Assembly: GCA_949130485.1 (NCBI GenBank) | Contig: OX422188.1 | Location: forward strand, 6,240,307-6,304,306 | DNA from: Agelas oroides | Lineage: Eukaryota; Porifera; Demospongiae; Agelasida; Agelasidae | Length of the DNA stretch: 64,000 nt | Direction: 5' to 3' | Part shown: positions 62,976 through 64,000 of the stretch, in pieces | Layout of the letters: every line of letters begins with the position of its first letter | Numbering within the stretch: position 1 is the stretch's first letter | Notes under the pieces: model-generated | What the model was told of the DNA's origin: nothing | Seen by the model: only the letters and a program-made list of their open reading frames with translations | The model's database searches: none | Made by a program: the position numbers and the translations under genes

Positions 62976-63207
62976 GCTGTGTTTGACAAGTAGTATATTG
63001 TACTTACATGATTCAACCCCACAACATCTCGCCTCTTGTGCTAAAGACCTGCTGAAGTTCTCTCAGAACTCCATTCTTGGCAAGCTTCAGATTGTCGACC
63101 CCCCAGCCATTCATCACCACCTGCAAGACCTGATCTTGTCCTGATGGAGGCAGTGTACTTTTAAACGAAACACATAATTATCTTTTCAGTCTGCTACCAA
63201 GCATTTG
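62976..63207. other. 3' flank of gene B
   Basis: A frame at about 63018-63144 reads LASCAKDLLKFSQNSILGKL, QIVDPPAIHHHLQDLILS, which looks protein-like and ends in a stop. It may be a fragment of another gene's last exon. Not recognised. Confidence 0.25.
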
Positions 63208-63372
63208 AGGCCTCATTTGTGTTCTCTTGAGTTGATTCAAAACACTCACAAAGCATTAGGTGTTCGTATGCAATGACTGTCAAGTGCCTAACTTTTTTTC
63301 CAGTCAATGTATACAAACACGTACCTTTGTGGGTGTCTTGAATCAACTCAAGAGAACACAAGTAGGCCTCAA
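63208..63372. repeat. Hairpin with about 32-bp arms
   Basis: gaggcctcatttgtgttctc, ttgagttgattcaa is mirrored by ttgaatcaactcaagagaac, acaagtaggcctca, one small mismatch region, loop about 95 bases. Confidence 0.85.
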
Positions 63373-64000
63373 AGACAGTCCATACTTTCAGATAGTTGTC
63401 TTTATAACAACAAGCATATGAAGAGCATGAGCTGCGTCTTTTGCTCCCATCCATGCAGCTGGCAGGAAAACGTTTTCCCCATAGCTACATAGATGTTCAA
63501 TGTACATTCCAGTGGTATCCACTACATAGGACTGGACAGGACAGTAGTTAGAAATGTCCTCAGCACAATCTGATTGAGTGAATCAGATCAACATTCCCTC
63601 AGCATCCACAAAAGTCTGGCATGTAGCTAACAGTGTAGGGCCTTGCACCACTGCAAAAGTATTTGTCTGCATCCTATTCTTAGTCTACTATGAATTTTCA
63701 AGCAGTCACTTAATCATACAGTGCAAATGAAAAATGACACTTTGCCATTTAGCTACAGTATATCTCCACAGAGTGACTTACTCAGGTATTGAGGCTTGGT
63801 TCCATTTGTTTTTGACAAAATATTTTGCACACTGTATCTCTGCACATGAAAGTACCACAGAGTTCTATACATGTGTGGATTCATATGGCTTTGCAGTTGA
63901 CCACACCTACCCATCACATGATGCTCCCTAGTCACTGAGAGTGCCTATCTCGTCCCAGAGGAGGTCGAGGTCCGACACTAGTGATGTCATTTACTTTCCC
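63373..64000. other. End of window, no gene recognised
   Basis: Short open frames only; nothing supported. Confidence 0.4.

Overview
The window looks like nuclear DNA of an early-branching animal, most likely a demosponge. This is inference: GT-AG introns, group A SRCR receptor genes with proline/tyrosine-rich tails, a kynurenine 3-monooxygenase ORF, and very dense foldback elements (MITEs) and minisatellites. Nothing looks bacterial or viral, and no rRNA or CRISPR array was seen.

Layout. 1-5840: non-coding DNA, a nested inverted-repeat element (2272-3834), then an intronless kynurenine 3-monooxygenase (KMO) ORF (3847-5236) broken by three one-base frameshifts and flanked by a perfect 14-bp direct repeat. 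5840-14290: MITEs, a long palindrome (9041-9322) and a 35-bp minisatellite. 14293-26650: receptor gene A on the + strand, with three two-exon SRCR domains, a transmembrane helix and a PYPGQ-rich tail. A tandem duplication (12117-17007 and 17008-22575) contains its first two, apparently identical, SRCR domains. The junction lies inside MITE copies. 26774-39000: MITEs, a degenerate satellite field (30640-33600), a 70-bp array and a 58-bp array. 39057-62176: receptor gene B on the + strand, a paralog with a signal-peptide exon, a very large first intron, two SRCR domains, a transmembrane helix and a QGYPPQ tail. Intron 1 holds a 6.7-kb CACTA-like element carrying about 21 units of a 180-bp satellite, then a patchwork of MITEs, nested elements and a tRNA-derived SINE. 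62177-64000: 3' flank with a 249-bp-period duplication and a hairpin.

How it fits together. Genes A and B share one design: signal exon, phase-1 bounded SRCR exon pairs, then a single exon with the transmembrane helix and a tail carrying PPPPY. The symmetrical phase 1-1 exon pairs let DNA duplication add a domain without breaking the frame. The repeats appear to drive that change: MITE recombination explains the domain duplication, and two minisatellites seem to have grown from SRCR exon ends and their splice donors. Gene A's tail has an in-frame TAG inside its repeat, with 40 matching sense codons beyond it. One MITE family (TAGYCTCG termini) shows 9-bp target duplications at many sites and is the most frequent element here.
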